A DNA stretch of 28,359 nucleotides from CAZUCD01 sp964618855 (GCA_964618855.1 CAZUCD010000034.1:1-28359); one strand, 5' to 3'. Counted from the stretch's first letter, positions 7,099-15,560 are shown. Made by a program: numbers and translations. Notes: generated by a model from the sequence alone, not told the origin.

Positions 7099-8219
7099 TG
7101 CGCGCGAGTGGCGGGTTCCTTAGCGCCAGCTGGTCCCGGGGCCTGGTGCTCGCACTGGTCCTGGCAAGCCCCGCGGTCACGACGCGCCTGACCCCCAACA
7201 CCTACAGGGGTGGGTACTCGCGGGACATTTCAAACGTCCAGCAGCGCAACTCGAGCGCCATCGCCGCCATCATGGGGGAGTTCCGCACCAGCATGGCGGA
7301 CATGATCTTCATCAAGACGGAGCGGTACCTGCACAACGGCATCGCCTACGGCCTCCACCTCGATCTGGAGGCATCGACGCAGAAGGGGTCGCTCGTCTCC
7401 GTGAAGAAGGAACCCAAGGCGAAGGATGAACATGAAGGCCACCATGACCACGAAGGCCATGACCACGATGAGCACGGCCATGGCGAACCGGGTCATGTCC
7501 ACGGCCCCGATTGCGAGCACGGACCGGACCCGGACGCAGGAGCCATGGCGATGTCCGGGGAGGGTGGGGAGGATTTGGAGCACTCCGACGATGACCATGG
7601 CGACGAGCACACCCCGACGCTGATCCGAACTGCGGAGAACGACTTCAGGTCGTTCATCGGCGACCTCGAGAGGGCTGTGAAGCCGTGGCAGTCTCCCGAA
7701 ATCGCCCACCAGCACACGGAGGGGACGGAACTCCTTCCATGGTACAGGATCGTCACGCTGACGGATCCGACCAACGTTCGGGGCTACATGATTGGCTCCT
7801 GGTGGCTGTCCCGCCAACGCACGAATGAGAGCATCGAGGAGGCGATCTCCTTCGCGAGGGAGGGAATCCGCAACAACCCCGACGCATACCAGCTCCACCT
7901 GATGGTCGGCAACCACCTGCGGGCACTGAACCGCGGACGGGAAAGCCGCGAGGCGTACCGCCAGGCCGCGACGCTCGCGCTCAAGCAGCGCCCCCGGGAC
8001 ATCGCCGCGAATCCATGGTGGACTCACTACATGGAAGAGGATGCGCGCGCCGCCGCCCGGCTGGCGGTCATGTCGGAGAAGGAGTGGGGCAGCCTCCCCG
8101 AGGCCGTCATGCTCGCGCGCACGCTCATCGCGGAGTTCGAGGACGGCGACGGCGTCCTCCGGCGCCAGATCGACGAAATGACCTCCGCAGGAATGGCGCT
8201 CGACACAAGGGAGCCTTGA
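7098..8219 (+). CDS. Membrane-anchored or secreted TPR protein with histidine-rich insert
   Basis: A protein of 373 aa whose ATG overlaps the permease stop (TGATG), placing it in the ABC exporter operon. An N-terminal hydrophobic segment (about 13-28) is a signal peptide or anchor, so the rest is probably outside the cytoplasm. Residues 110-141 are an extraordinary His/Asp/Glu/Gly stretch with eleven histidines, including HEGHHDHEGHDHDEHGHG, plus Cys139; further His occur at 162, 167 and 171. Such stretches bind Zn, Ni or Cu in other proteins. Residues about 225-300 form TPR-like helical repeats (EEAISFAREGIRNNPDAYQL, then a second ending REAYRQAATLALKQRP). I do not recognise a named family. 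A role as accessory subunit of the exporter is inferred from coupling. Confidence 0.8.
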   Translation: MRASGGFLSASWSRGLVLALVLASPAVTTRLTPNTYRGGYSRDISNVQQRNSSAIAAIMGEFRTSMADMIFIKTERYLHNGIAYGLHLDLEASTQKGSLVSVKKEPKAKDEHEGHHDHEGHDHDEHGHGEPGHVHGPDCEHGPDPDAGAMAMSGEGGEDLEHSDDDHGDEHTPTLIRTAENDFRSFIGDLERAVKPWQSPEIAHQHTEGTELLPWYRIVTLTDPTNVRGYMIGSWWLSRQRTNESIEEAISFAREGIRNNPDAYQLHLMVGNHLRALNRGRESREAYRQAATLALKQRPRDIAANPWWTHYMEEDARAAARLAVMSEKEWGSLPEAVMLARTLIAEFEDGDGVLRRQIDEMTSAGMALDTREP

Positions 8220-8258
8220 GCCTTCGCCACCCGGCGTGGTCGATGTGGGCCCACGACC

Positions 8259-11102
8259 ATGCATGCGACCCGACAACAGTTGACCGAGGACCTGCGCCGA
8301 GTGGTGCGCGGCGAGGTGTACGACGATGCCGCGCGGCTGGGCATGTTCGCGACCGACGCGAGCATCCACCAGCAGATGCCCCGCGCCGTCGTGGCGCCCA
8401 TGGACGCCCGGGACGTGGCGGCCACGCGCGCCATCGCAGCAAGGCACGGGATTCCCATCGTCGGGCGCGGCGGCGGTACGTCGCTCGCCGGCCAGGCCAT
8501 CGGCAACGGGATCACGCTGGACTTCACGCGGCACCTGCGCCTCGTCGAGGGGGTGGATCCCGCCGGGGCGGTCGCGACCGTCCAGCCCGGTGTTGTGCGC
8601 GACGAGCTCAACGCAATGCTCGCCCCGCATGGCCTCATGTTTGCCCCCGAGACCTCCACGAGCAACCGCGCGACGGTCGGCGGCATGGTGGGCAACAACT
8701 CGAGCGGCATGATGAGCATCCGCTACGGCCGGACCAGCGAGCACATCCGATCCCTGCGCGTGCTTCTGGCGGACGGGGTGGAGGTGACGATGGGCCCGGG
8801 GACGATTCCGCCACAGTCGCGGCGCGAGGAGGAACTTCGGCGCGCGCTGCTGGACCTCGCCGACCGGAACCGTGCGCTCATCGAGTCGCGATGGCCGCGC
8901 GTGCTTCGCCGCGTTGGCGGGTACTCGCTGGATGAGCTGCTGCGGCCGGCCCCAAACTTCGCGCGGTTCCTCGCCGGCAGCGAGGGAACGCTCGCGATCA
9001 CGCTCGGCGCCACGCTGGACCTGGTTCACCTGCCCGGAGCAGTCGCGATGATGGCGGTCCACTACTCGGACTTCATCGGCGCCCTCGAGTCCGTCCCCGC
9101 GATCCTCGCGCACGATCCGCTCTCCGTGGAGCTTCTTGACCGCCGCACGCTGCGCCTTTCGCGCACCAACTCCGCCACGAGGGACCTGTGCGGTTTCATC
9201 AAGGGCGATCCGGCATGCATGCTCCAGATCGAGGCTACTGGTGCCTCGATGGACGAGGCGCGGGCGGCGCTCGACCGGATCGCCGCGGCGCTCTCACCCC
9301 TGCCCGTGGTGGAGCACATCCACCGAGCCGCGGACGCCGCCGAACGCGCGATGATGATCGAGCTGCGCCGCGCCGGACTCGGCGTCACCATGCGCACGGA
9401 GGGGGACGCCAAGCCCGTGTCCTTCATCGAGGACGCCGCCGTTCCCGGCGAACGCCTGGCGCAATACATGCGCGAAATGACGGAGCTGATCTCCGGGGAA
9501 GGGTTGGAATGGGTCGTCTATGGGCACGCGTCCGTCGGCGTGCTCCACTTCAAGCCGATCCTCAACCTCAAGTCCGCCCGCGACATCGAGCGGATGCAGC
9601 GCCTCAGCCGCGCGGCCATGGAGCGGGTCAGGGAGTTCGGAGGCTCATGGAGTGGCGAGCACGGGGACGGCATCCTGCGGGGATGGCTGAACCGCGACTT
9701 TTGGGGACCTGCGATGTACGAGGTCTTCAGGGAGGTTAAGCGTCTCTTCGACCCAAAGGGACTGCTGAATCCCGGCAGGATCGTGGACACGCCCTCTATT
9801 TCGGAACTGCAGCGCACCGGACCGTCGTACCGGGTCGGCTGGCAAGGCGAACACTTCCATTTCAGGGCGGAGGGTGGATTTGCCCACGCCGTCGAGATGT
9901 GCAATGGCACTGGGGCATGTCGGAAGCGCGGTTCTGGTACGATGTGCCCGAGCTACATGGCCACGATGGCGGAGGAGCATTCGACGCGGGGCCGGGCGAA
10001 TGCACTCAGGCTGGCAATGAGCGGCCAACTGGGAGCGGACGGCCTCGATGCGCCGGGACTGCGGGGCGCCATGGATCTGTGCCTTGAGTGCAAGGCCTGC
10101 AAGGCGGAATGCCCGTCCAATGTCGACATGGCGAAGATGAAGTCGGAGCTGCTCTCGCGCTGGAACGAGCGCGACGGGGTTTCGCCCGGGACGTGGATGC
10201 TCGCCCATCAGCGCACGTTGGCCCGCCACGCCGCCGGGAGGATGGCACCCGTTGCGAACGGCTTCCTGGGACTGCAACCGGTGAGGAAACTCATCGAGCG
10301 CGCGTTCGGCATCTCAGCGTCGCGGACCCTTCCTCGGTTTGCGGCGCGCACCTTTTCAGATTGGTGGAGGTCTCGGCCCGCAATTGGTCAAGACCAGCCG
10401 GACGTGATCCTCTTCATCGACACGTATACGGAGTACTACTCCCCCGCCATCGGCCGGGCCGCCGTGGAAGTGATGGAGGCCTGCGGCCTGCGCGTGCGGG
10501 CGTTTGCCGGTGGATGCTGCGCGCGTCCGCTCATGTCCAAGGGATTCTTGGACGAGGCGGCGTCCGTCGGCGGACGAACCATGCGGGGCATCGCTTCGCT
10601 GCGCCCACGCGGGGTGCCCGTCGTGGTCCTGGAACCGAGTTGTCTCTCCGCCTTTCGGGACGACCTGCCGGACCTGCTTGATGAATCCGAGGTGGTTGGC
10701 ACCGCCCGGGACCGCGTCCAGTCCTTCGAGGAGTTCATCGCGCCTCTCACCGCGAGGCTCGCAAGGCGATCATCGGCCGCACGGTTCCTCCTGCACGGCC
10801 ATTGCCACCAGAAGGCGCTGTGGGGCACGACCGGCACGCTCGCAGCCCTCCGTGCGGTCGGGGCGTGCGAGGAGATACCTTCGGGATGCTGCGGCATGGC
10901 GGGCAGCTTTGGCTACGAGGTGGGCAAGGCGGAGTTGTCGCTCCGCATCGGGGAGGACCGGCTCTTCCCGGCCGTCCGGAGTGCCCCGCGCGGAGCCTGC
11001 ATCGTCGCGCCCGGCTTCTCCTGCAGGCACCAGATCGCAGACGGCGCCGGACGCCGAGCCCTCCATCCCGCCGAGGCAATTCGGCGCGCACTGGGCGCCT
11101 GA
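8259..11102 (+). CDS. FAD-linked 2-hydroxyacid dehydrogenase fused to Fe-S/CCG domains (YdiJ/D-2-hydroxyglutarate dehydrogenase-like)
   Basis: This oxidoreductase of 947 aa probably oxidises a D-2-hydroxy acid (lactate, hydroxyglutarate or similar) and passes electrons to the membrane pool. Residues 40-175 are a PCMH-type FAD domain with GRGGGTSLAGQAIG (69-82) and GGMVGNNSSG (141-150). The FAD-oxidase C domain carries YGHASVGVLHFKP and SGEHGDG (465-471). A ferredoxin-like part follows: C548, C554 and C563 in CNGTGACRK..GTMCPS, then CLECKACKAECP (608-619). Two CCG repeats end the protein (GGCCARP, 751-757; SGCCGMAGSFGYE, 876-888, preceded by HCHQK). All cluster cysteines look intact. It follows the TPR gene by 39 bp without a terminator. 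Substrate is not determinable here. Confidence 0.92.
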   Translation: MHATRQQLTEDLRRVVRGEVYDDAARLGMFATDASIHQQMPRAVVAPMDARDVAATRAIAARHGIPIVGRGGGTSLAGQAIGNGITLDFTRHLRLVEGVDPAGAVATVQPGVVRDELNAMLAPHGLMFAPETSTSNRATVGGMVGNNSSGMMSIRYGRTSEHIRSLRVLLADGVEVTMGPGTIPPQSRREEELRRALLDLADRNRALIESRWPRVLRRVGGYSLDELLRPAPNFARFLAGSEGTLAITLGATLDLVHLPGAVAMMAVHYSDFIGALESVPAILAHDPLSVELLDRRTLRLSRTNSATRDLCGFIKGDPACMLQIEATGASMDEARAALDRIAAALSPLPVVEHIHRAADAAERAMMIELRRAGLGVTMRTEGDAKPVSFIEDAAVPGERLAQYMREMTELISGEGLEWVVYGHASVGVLHFKPILNLKSARDIERMQRLSRAAMERVREFGGSWSGEHGDGILRGWLNRDFWGPAMYEVFREVKRLFDPKGLLNPGRIVDTPSISELQRTGPSYRVGWQGEHFHFRAEGGFAHAVEMCNGTGACRKRGSGTMCPSYMATMAEEHSTRGRANALRLAMSGQLGADGLDAPGLRGAMDLCLECKACKAECPSNVDMAKMKSELLSRWNERDGVSPGTWMLAHQRTLARHAAGRMAPVANGFLGLQPVRKLIERAFGISASRTLPRFAARTFSDWWRSRPAIGQDQPDVILFIDTYTEYYSPAIGRAAVEVMEACGLRVRAFAGGCCARPLMSKGFLDEAASVGGRTMRGIASLRPRGVPVVVLEPSCLSAFRDDLPDLLDESEVVGTARDRVQSFEEFIAPLTARLARRSSAARFLLHGHCHQKALWGTTGTLAALRAVGACEEIPSGCCGMAGSFGYEVGKAELSLRIGEDRLFPAVRSAPRGACIVAPGFSCRHQIADGAGRRALHPAEAIRRALGA

Positions 11103-11183
11103 ATGCCCCGGCAGGGGCGGGTCGCGCGCCAGATCCGGGAGACGGCGGTTGCGTCCCCGGGGATTGGTCGCATGCTCTCACTT

Positions 11184-11200
11184 CCCGTCCCGCGGACGGG
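11184..11200 (+). promoter_or_regulatory. Hairpin in the argS leader
   Basis: CCCGTCC (11184-11190) and GGACGGG (11194-11200) form a perfect 7-bp stem with a 3-base loop, ending 29 bases before the argS ATG. A 10-base palindrome TCCCCGGGGA lies at 11153-11162. No T-run follows, so it is not a classical terminator. It could affect argS translation or help end the upstream transcript. Confidence 0.4.
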
Positions 11201-11229
11201 CACTCCGAAACGGCTTCCCAAGACGAGAC

Positions 11230-12942
11230 ATGGTCAAGTCCTTCACCGATGAACTGACGACGCACCTGGAGGACAGCGTGCGGTCGATGTGCCAACAGGG
11301 CGGCGTGACCGCCCCCGCGCGGGAAAGCTACGCCCTGGCACCGCCCCGAAGCTCCGGCGTCGGCGACCTGGCCACCAACGCGGCGCTCGCCACGGCGAAA
11401 CTCCTGCGCAGACCCCCGATGGAAGTCGCCGCAGTCCTCGCGGGCGAGTTGCGCGCCCACCGGTACGTGGCGGAGGCAAACGTCGCCGCTCCGGGGTTCA
11501 TCAACGTGAAGCTCTCCGATGCCGCTTGGGGCGCCGTCCTGACATCCGTCGCCGAACGCGGGGACTCCTTCGGCGACACGCGGACGGGCGCCGGCCAGCG
11601 CATCCTCCTCGAGTTTGTTTCCGCAAACCCGACGGGGCCGATGCACGTCGGGCACCTGAGGCACGCCGTCACGGGGGACGTGATGGGACGGATCCTGGAG
11701 GCCGCGGGATTCAAGGTCCACCGCGAGTTCTACATCAACGACGCCGGCAACCAGGTGGCGACGCTTGGCAGGTCGTTCAGGGTCCGCTGCTATCAGGCCG
11801 TTGGCGTGGACATGCCACTCGAGGAGGGGATGTACCCGGGCGACTACCTGCTGGGCATGGCGCGGGAGTACGTCGGCAGACACCACCTGACCCGAGAGCG
11901 GCTCGACGAGATGTCCGAGCAGGAGTTCACATCGGAGGGCAAGGCGCTCTGCCTGGCACTCATCAAGCACGAGCTGCAGCGCCTGGACGTCCGCTTTGAC
12001 GAGTTCGTGAGCGAGAAGTCGCTCTATGAAAGCGGGAGGGTGCAGGCGACGCTGGACAGGCTGAAGTCCACGGGTGCCACGTTCGACAAGGAAGGGGCCA
12101 CCTGGCTGGCCACCACGAAGTATGACGACGACCGGGATCGCGTCCTCGTGAAGAGCGATGGCTCGCTGACCTACCTCGTGCCGGACCTCGCCTACCACGG
12201 CCACAAGTACGAGCGGAACTTCGACCTCTACATCAACATCCTCGGGTCGGACCACATCGGCTACGGCCCCAGGCTCCGCGCAGGCATCGAGGCGCTCGGC
12301 CATGATCCAGAGAAGCTCGAGATCATCACGCTGCGGCTCGTGTTCCTCATCGACGCGTCCGGCGAGCGTTCCAAGGGGAGCAAGCGCAAGGGAGACATCG
12401 TCGAGGCGATGGATCTTGCCGATGGGATCGGCATGGACGTGATCCGCTTCTTTCTGCTGATGCGCTCCACGGACTCCGAGATCGACTTCGACCTCGAACT
12501 GGCCAAGGAACAGAGCGACCGAAATCCGGTTTTCAAAGTGCAGTATGCGCACGCGCGGATACACTCGCTGTTCGCAAAGGCGCACGCGGCGCACCTGTCC
12601 CCATCGAAGGACCCAGGCGGCGCCGCGGCGCTGCTTGCAGCCCCCGTGGAACGGGAGATCATCCTCGCGATCTCGGCGTTCCCGGAGACGGTGGAGCGCT
12701 GCGCCCTCGAGCGGGCACCGCACCACATGACGCGATACCTGCTCGGCATGGCGGAGCTCTGGAACCGGTATTGGTCCGCCGCAAAGACCGAAGAGTCGCT
12801 CCGCATCATCCGGCCGGAGGAGCCGGAGTGCTCCGCGGCGCGCCTGGCACTGGCACGCGCCGTGCAACAGGTTCTGGCGAACGGCCTCCGCCTCATGGGC
12901 ATCAATGCCCCGGACCGGCTCGTTCGAGAGGAAGAAGACTAG
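11230..12942 (+). CDS. argS: Arginyl-tRNA synthetase
   Basis: ArgRS charges tRNA-Arg in the cytoplasm. The ATG at 11230 gives 570 aa, a normal length; the frame runs further upstream into the FAD gene, but that part is not ArgRS-like. The N-terminal Add1-type domain covers about 1-110. The class I HIGH motif is HVGH at 139-142 within ANPTGPMHVGHLRHA. The FYINDAGNQ segment (167-175) and the ILGSDHIGYGPRL region (337-349) are typical. The KMSKS loop is the atypical SKGSKRKGD (381-389), which is tolerated because ArgRS often has a degenerate KMSKS. The C-terminal DALR anticodon-binding domain covers about 435-570. The ribosome binding site is weak (AAGACGAG). A signal peptidase gene follows after 12 bp. 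Confidence 0.96.
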   Translation: MVKSFTDELTTHLEDSVRSMCQQGGVTAPARESYALAPPRSSGVGDLATNAALATAKLLRRPPMEVAAVLAGELRAHRYVAEANVAAPGFINVKLSDAAWGAVLTSVAERGDSFGDTRTGAGQRILLEFVSANPTGPMHVGHLRHAVTGDVMGRILEAAGFKVHREFYINDAGNQVATLGRSFRVRCYQAVGVDMPLEEGMYPGDYLLGMAREYVGRHHLTRERLDEMSEQEFTSEGKALCLALIKHELQRLDVRFDEFVSEKSLYESGRVQATLDRLKSTGATFDKEGATWLATTKYDDDRDRVLVKSDGSLTYLVPDLAYHGHKYERNFDLYINILGSDHIGYGPRLRAGIEALGHDPEKLEIITLRLVFLIDASGERSKGSKRKGDIVEAMDLADGIGMDVIRFFLLMRSTDSEIDFDLELAKEQSDRNPVFKVQYAHARIHSLFAKAHAAHLSPSKDPGGAAALLAAPVEREIILAISAFPETVERCALERAPHHMTRYLLGMAELWNRYWSAAKTEESLRIIRPEEPECSAARLALARAVQQVLANGLRLMGINAPDRLVREEED

Positions 12943-12954
12943 GGGTTGGTTCGA

Positions 12955-13467
12955 ATGGAACGCACGAAGTTCGCCAGGATGCTGGTCTCCGCAGCCGTTG
13001 CGATCCCCATCGCGGCGACCTGGGTGCTGTTCCTGACGGGAGAACTCAGCGCGGAGGAAGTGACCAGCGCATCGATGGAGCCCACATTGGCAGTCGGTGA
13101 CCGCGTCATAGTGCGCCGGTGGCTCGACAGCGACCTCGTGCCCGGGGACATCGTCGTCGTCATGCCGCAGACCGACAATGGTGACCCGCTCGTGAAGAGG
13201 TTCGTCGCCGGGCCCGGCGACACCATAGAACTCTCCCACGGGACCATGCTCGTGAACGGGCACGAACTCGAGGCGCGAGTCGCACCGTTTCCGGGATCAT
13301 ACCACCTGCCACGCGTCATGCTTGAGGATGACCAGTACTTCGTTCTCGGCGACAACTATGGCAGGTCGGACGACAGCACCACCTTCGGCCCCGTGCGCCG
13401 CACCGCGATCATCGGCAAGGTCTGGCTGCGGTACGCTCCCTGGGAGCGCCGCGGGGACTTGGAGTGA
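12955..13467 (+). CDS. lepB: Signal peptidase I
   Basis: This membrane serine protease removes signal peptides at the outer face of the inner membrane. ATG at 12955 (170 aa) is preferred over TTG at 12946, as AGGGG lies 9 bases before it. One membrane segment covers about 9-28. The catalytic Ser40 is in SASMEPTLAVGDRVIV, the general base Lys81 is in DPLVKRFVAGPGD, and the conserved YFVLGDNYGRSDDS box lies at about 128-141. It is short because it lacks the large inserts of the E. coli enzyme. Its stop overlaps the next gene's GTG (GTGA), coupling it to a secreted SUMF1-type protein. Confidence 0.93.
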   Translation: MERTKFARMLVSAAVAIPIAATWVLFLTGELSAEEVTSASMEPTLAVGDRVIVRRWLDSDLVPGDIVVVMPQTDNGDPLVKRFVAGPGDTIELSHGTMLVNGHELEARVAPFPGSYHLPRVMLEDDQYFVLGDNYGRSDDSTTFGPVRRTAIIGKVWLRYAPWERRGDLE

Positions 13468-14342
13468 GGAGGCTCGCAGCCGCCGCGGTGCTGGCTGCCA
13501 TCGCGTGGACTCAGGCACGGGCGCAGGGCGAGGACACGCTCCCCCTCGGGGGCGAGACCTCGCAGACCATCGGCCTGGTCCTGGTGCGCTCCGGGGAGTT
13601 CAAGATGGGCTCGCCCGAGTCCGAAATCGGCCGCAAGCGCCACGAAGGGCCGCAGACCCGCGTTAAGATTACGCGCGACTACTGGCTGGGCAGGACCGAG
13701 GTCACGCAGCGTCAGTTCGAGGCCGTCATGCTCCGGAACCCCTCCGTGATCGATCTCGGACCGGACCTTCCCGTGAACAACGTCTCCCGCCACGAGGCGG
13801 AGGAGTTCTGCGCCAGGCTCTCCTCCTCCACCGGGCGCACCGTGCGCCTGCCGACGGAAGCCGAGTGGGAGTTCGCCTGCCGTGCTGGAACCGAAACGCG
13901 CTATTTTTGCGGAGACGATGAGGAATCCCTGGACGCTTTCGCGTGGTTCGACGGCAACTCAGGGGGGCGCCTCCACCCGGTGGGAATGAAGAAGTCAAAT
14001 CCCATGGGGCTGCACGACATGACGGGGAACGCGTTCGAATGGTGCTCGAACCCGTACGGGCCCTATCCCGGCGGAACCTCGACTGACTGGAGGGGACCGG
14101 ACTCCTCCCCGTTCGGAGTTCTGCGCCCGGGGGTGTTCTACCTCGACGAGTTCATGTGCCGGTCGGCCGCACGGAGCTTCTGGCCACCCGATGCTCGGGA
14201 CCGGTACTTTGGTTTCCGAGTGCTCGTGGAGGCAGGCTCCGGGGAGGCCGGGGCACCTGCCGGCGATGGATCGGCGGGCGGGGCATCATCCACCGTGTCC
14301 GGGGGATTGTCCCCCCAGAGCGCGCGGGTGTTGGGGAAGTAG
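13464..14342 (+). CDS. Secreted SUMF1/FGE-sulfatase-domain protein (probably non-catalytic)
   Basis: A protein of 292 aa starting at GTG overlapping the lepB stop. Residues 1-20 form a signal peptide ending ARA, so the product is exported. The SUMF1 (formylglycine-generating-enzyme-like) fold covers about 36-257: LVRSGEFKMGSPESE, GRTEVTQRQFEAVM, VRLPTEAEWEFACRAGTETR, GLHDMTGNAFEWC and the closing RSAARS..RYFGFRVL. The usual RVLRGGSW segment is replaced by FGVLRPGVFY, and the paired cysteines of true formylglycine-generating enzymes are not evident, so a binding role is likelier than catalysis. The last 35 residues are Gly/Ser/Ala-rich. The final 205 bp overlap a lipoprotein gene on the opposite strand. 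Confidence 0.85.
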   Translation: MRRLAAAAVLAAIAWTQARAQGEDTLPLGGETSQTIGLVLVRSGEFKMGSPESEIGRKRHEGPQTRVKITRDYWLGRTEVTQRQFEAVMLRNPSVIDLGPDLPVNNVSRHEAEEFCARLSSSTGRTVRLPTEAEWEFACRAGTETRYFCGDDEESLDAFAWFDGNSGGRLHPVGMKKSNPMGLHDMTGNAFEWCSNPYGPYPGGTSTDWRGPDSSPFGVLRPGVFYLDEFMCRSAARSFWPPDARDRYFGFRVLVEAGSGEAGAPAGDGSAGGASSTVSGGLSPQSARVLGK

Positions 14343-14731
14343 AGGCTCCCCCAACTCTGGCCGGGTTTCTTCCACGGATTCAGGCCCGCCGGCCAGTTCG
14401 GGTACAGGGATCGGCAAACGAGGTAGTCCACCCCGCCGAAGATGCCCGAGAGCGGCTTGAAGACAAAGTAGCCGATGCTGTAGCCGATGCCCATGGTGAA
14501 GCCGCCGTTCCAGCTCCAACCCACTCCGGGCGTCGGTGGCGCGAACGGATCCGTCCGGTCGGCCCACAACTCGAACACGTTAGTAAGAGTCACGAGGGGG
14601 GCGTCGACCGTGTCGCGGACCACGGTCAGCGGGGTCGCGGCGATCTTTCCGGCGACGCAGCCCGTCGAAACCATCGCCGTGAACGCTGTCGCAAGCAGCA
14701 GGAGGAGGAAACTCGGGCGTGAGGTGGTCAT
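14138..14731 (-). CDS. Uncharacterised lipoprotein ending the chemosensory operon
   Basis: A protein of 197 aa with a lipoprotein signal: a hydrophobic run at 8-21 and lipobox VSTGC with Cys25. The ATG overlaps the preceding cheW stop (ATGA), so it is cotranslated with the chemosensory genes, which strongly supports it being real. The mature part has an aromatic/Gly/Pro-rich core at about 53-140 with VGWSWNGGFTMGIGYSIGYF and VDYLVCRSLYPNWPAGLNPW, then a Pro/Ala-rich tail. I recognise no named family. Its last 67 codons run antisense to the end of the SUMF1 gene. An envelope component linked to the sensing system or its output machinery is inferred from position only. Confidence 0.75.
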   Translation of the reverse strand: MTTSRPSFLLLLLATAFTAMVSTGCVAGKIAATPLTVVRDTVDAPLVTLTNVFELWADRTDPFAPPTPGVGWSWNGGFTMGIGYSIGYFVFKPLSGIFGGVDYLVCRSLYPNWPAGLNPWKKPGQSWGSLYFPNTRALWGDNPPDTVDDAPPADPSPAGAPASPEPASTSTRKPKYRSRASGGQKLRAADRHMNSSR

Positions 14732-15180
14732 GTGAATGCCAGGAACTCCCCGGATTCGAGGATCTGTTCGAGGTCGAGAATGGATATCAGCCGCCCGGAG
14801 CGCAAGAGTGCTCGGGAGACGTGGGAGTCCCCTCCCGGATTTGCTTCCGCGTCGACGGTTTCCTCCGCGGAGATCGTAAGGATTTCCTCCACCGCATCCA
14901 CGAGCACACCGAGTGTGAAGCGCGGGGTTGCGACCACGAGAAGGCGCGGGGCGGGCGGGGGTCCGCGCCTGCCCACCCGGAGACGCGCGGATATGTCCAC
15001 CGCGCTCATGATGTCGCCGCGGCGATTAAAGACGCCCAGGAGCCACTCGGGGGCGCCGGGCACGGGGGTGATCGGCGGGGGCGCAAGTATCTCGAGCACC
15101 TGGTGGATGGGGGCGGCGAACCGCTGGTCCCCGAGTAGGAACACGACGTGTCGCCCCGCCGCGGGGGCACCACCGCTCAC
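14728..15180 (-). CDS. cheW: CheW-type coupling protein (first of three by coordinate)
   Basis: CheW proteins link chemoreceptors to the CheA kinase. This protein of 150 aa starts at GTG, overlapping the upstream receiver gene's TGA (GTGA). The fold is recognisable from VVFLLGDQRFAAPIHQVLEI (12-31), then WLLGVFNRRGDIMSAVDIS (46-64), corresponding to the conserved l.Gv.n.RG.i..v.Dl segment, and from FTLGVLVDAVEEIL. Of the three CheWs here it keeps the best RG motif. It is coupled downstream to the lipoprotein gene by ATGA. Confidence 0.9.
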   Translation of the reverse strand: MSGGAPAAGRHVVFLLGDQRFAAPIHQVLEILAPPPITPVPGAPEWLLGVFNRRGDIMSAVDISARLRVGRRGPPPAPRLLVVATPRFTLGVLVDAVEEILTISAEETVDAEANPGGDSHVSRALLRSGRLISILDLEQILESGEFLAFT

Positions 15181-15551
15181 GCGCGCGCCTCGGCGAGGAG
15201 GCGGTCCACCGTCTCACGCAGCACCGCCGCCTCGAAGGGTTTTGCGAGGAACGCATCGGCGCCCTGGGAAAACCCCCATCGCGCGTCCGACTCCGCTGCC
15301 CTGGCCGTTAGAAGGACCACTAGCGTCCTGCATGTCGTGGCCGAGCCGCGCAGCTCGCGGCAAAGGCGGAAGCCGTTCGTGCGTTCCATGACGACATCGA
15401 CGATCGCGAGGTCGGGGGCGCTGTGCTGGGCAGCGGCGAGTGCGTCGTCGCCATCGGGGAACTCACGGAGGACGTGCCCGCAGTCCTCCAGAGCCTCGCG
15501 GACGGCCATCCGGGCGGTGGGCGAGTCATCCACAATGAAGATGGTGGCCAT
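15177..15551 (-). CDS. Stand-alone receiver (CheY-like response regulator)
   Basis: A single-domain receiver of 124 aa. All phosphorylation residues are present: D8 and D9 (FIVDDSP), phospho-acceptor D52 (IVDVVM), T82 (LLTA) and K104 (LAKPF). It has no output domain, so it probably acts by protein contact, as CheY or PilG/PilH do, and is a likely target of the CheA encoded upstream. The ATG at 15551 follows the previous stop by 9 bases, and its own stop overlaps cheW (GTGA). Confidence 0.92.
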   Translation of the reverse strand: MATIFIVDDSPTARMAVREALEDCGHVLREFPDGDDALAAAQHSAPDLAIVDVVMERTNGFRLCRELRGSATTCRTLVVLLTARAAESDARWGFSQGADAFLAKPFEAAVLRETVDRLLAEARA

Positions 15552-15560
15552 GGCGGAGTC

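Noticed and set aside
10747..13263. 838-codon minus-strand frame opposite argS and the FAD gene
   Set aside because: It spans two strongly supported plus-strand genes and parts of lepB, has no domain and no start support; it is an antisense artefact of GC-rich codon use.
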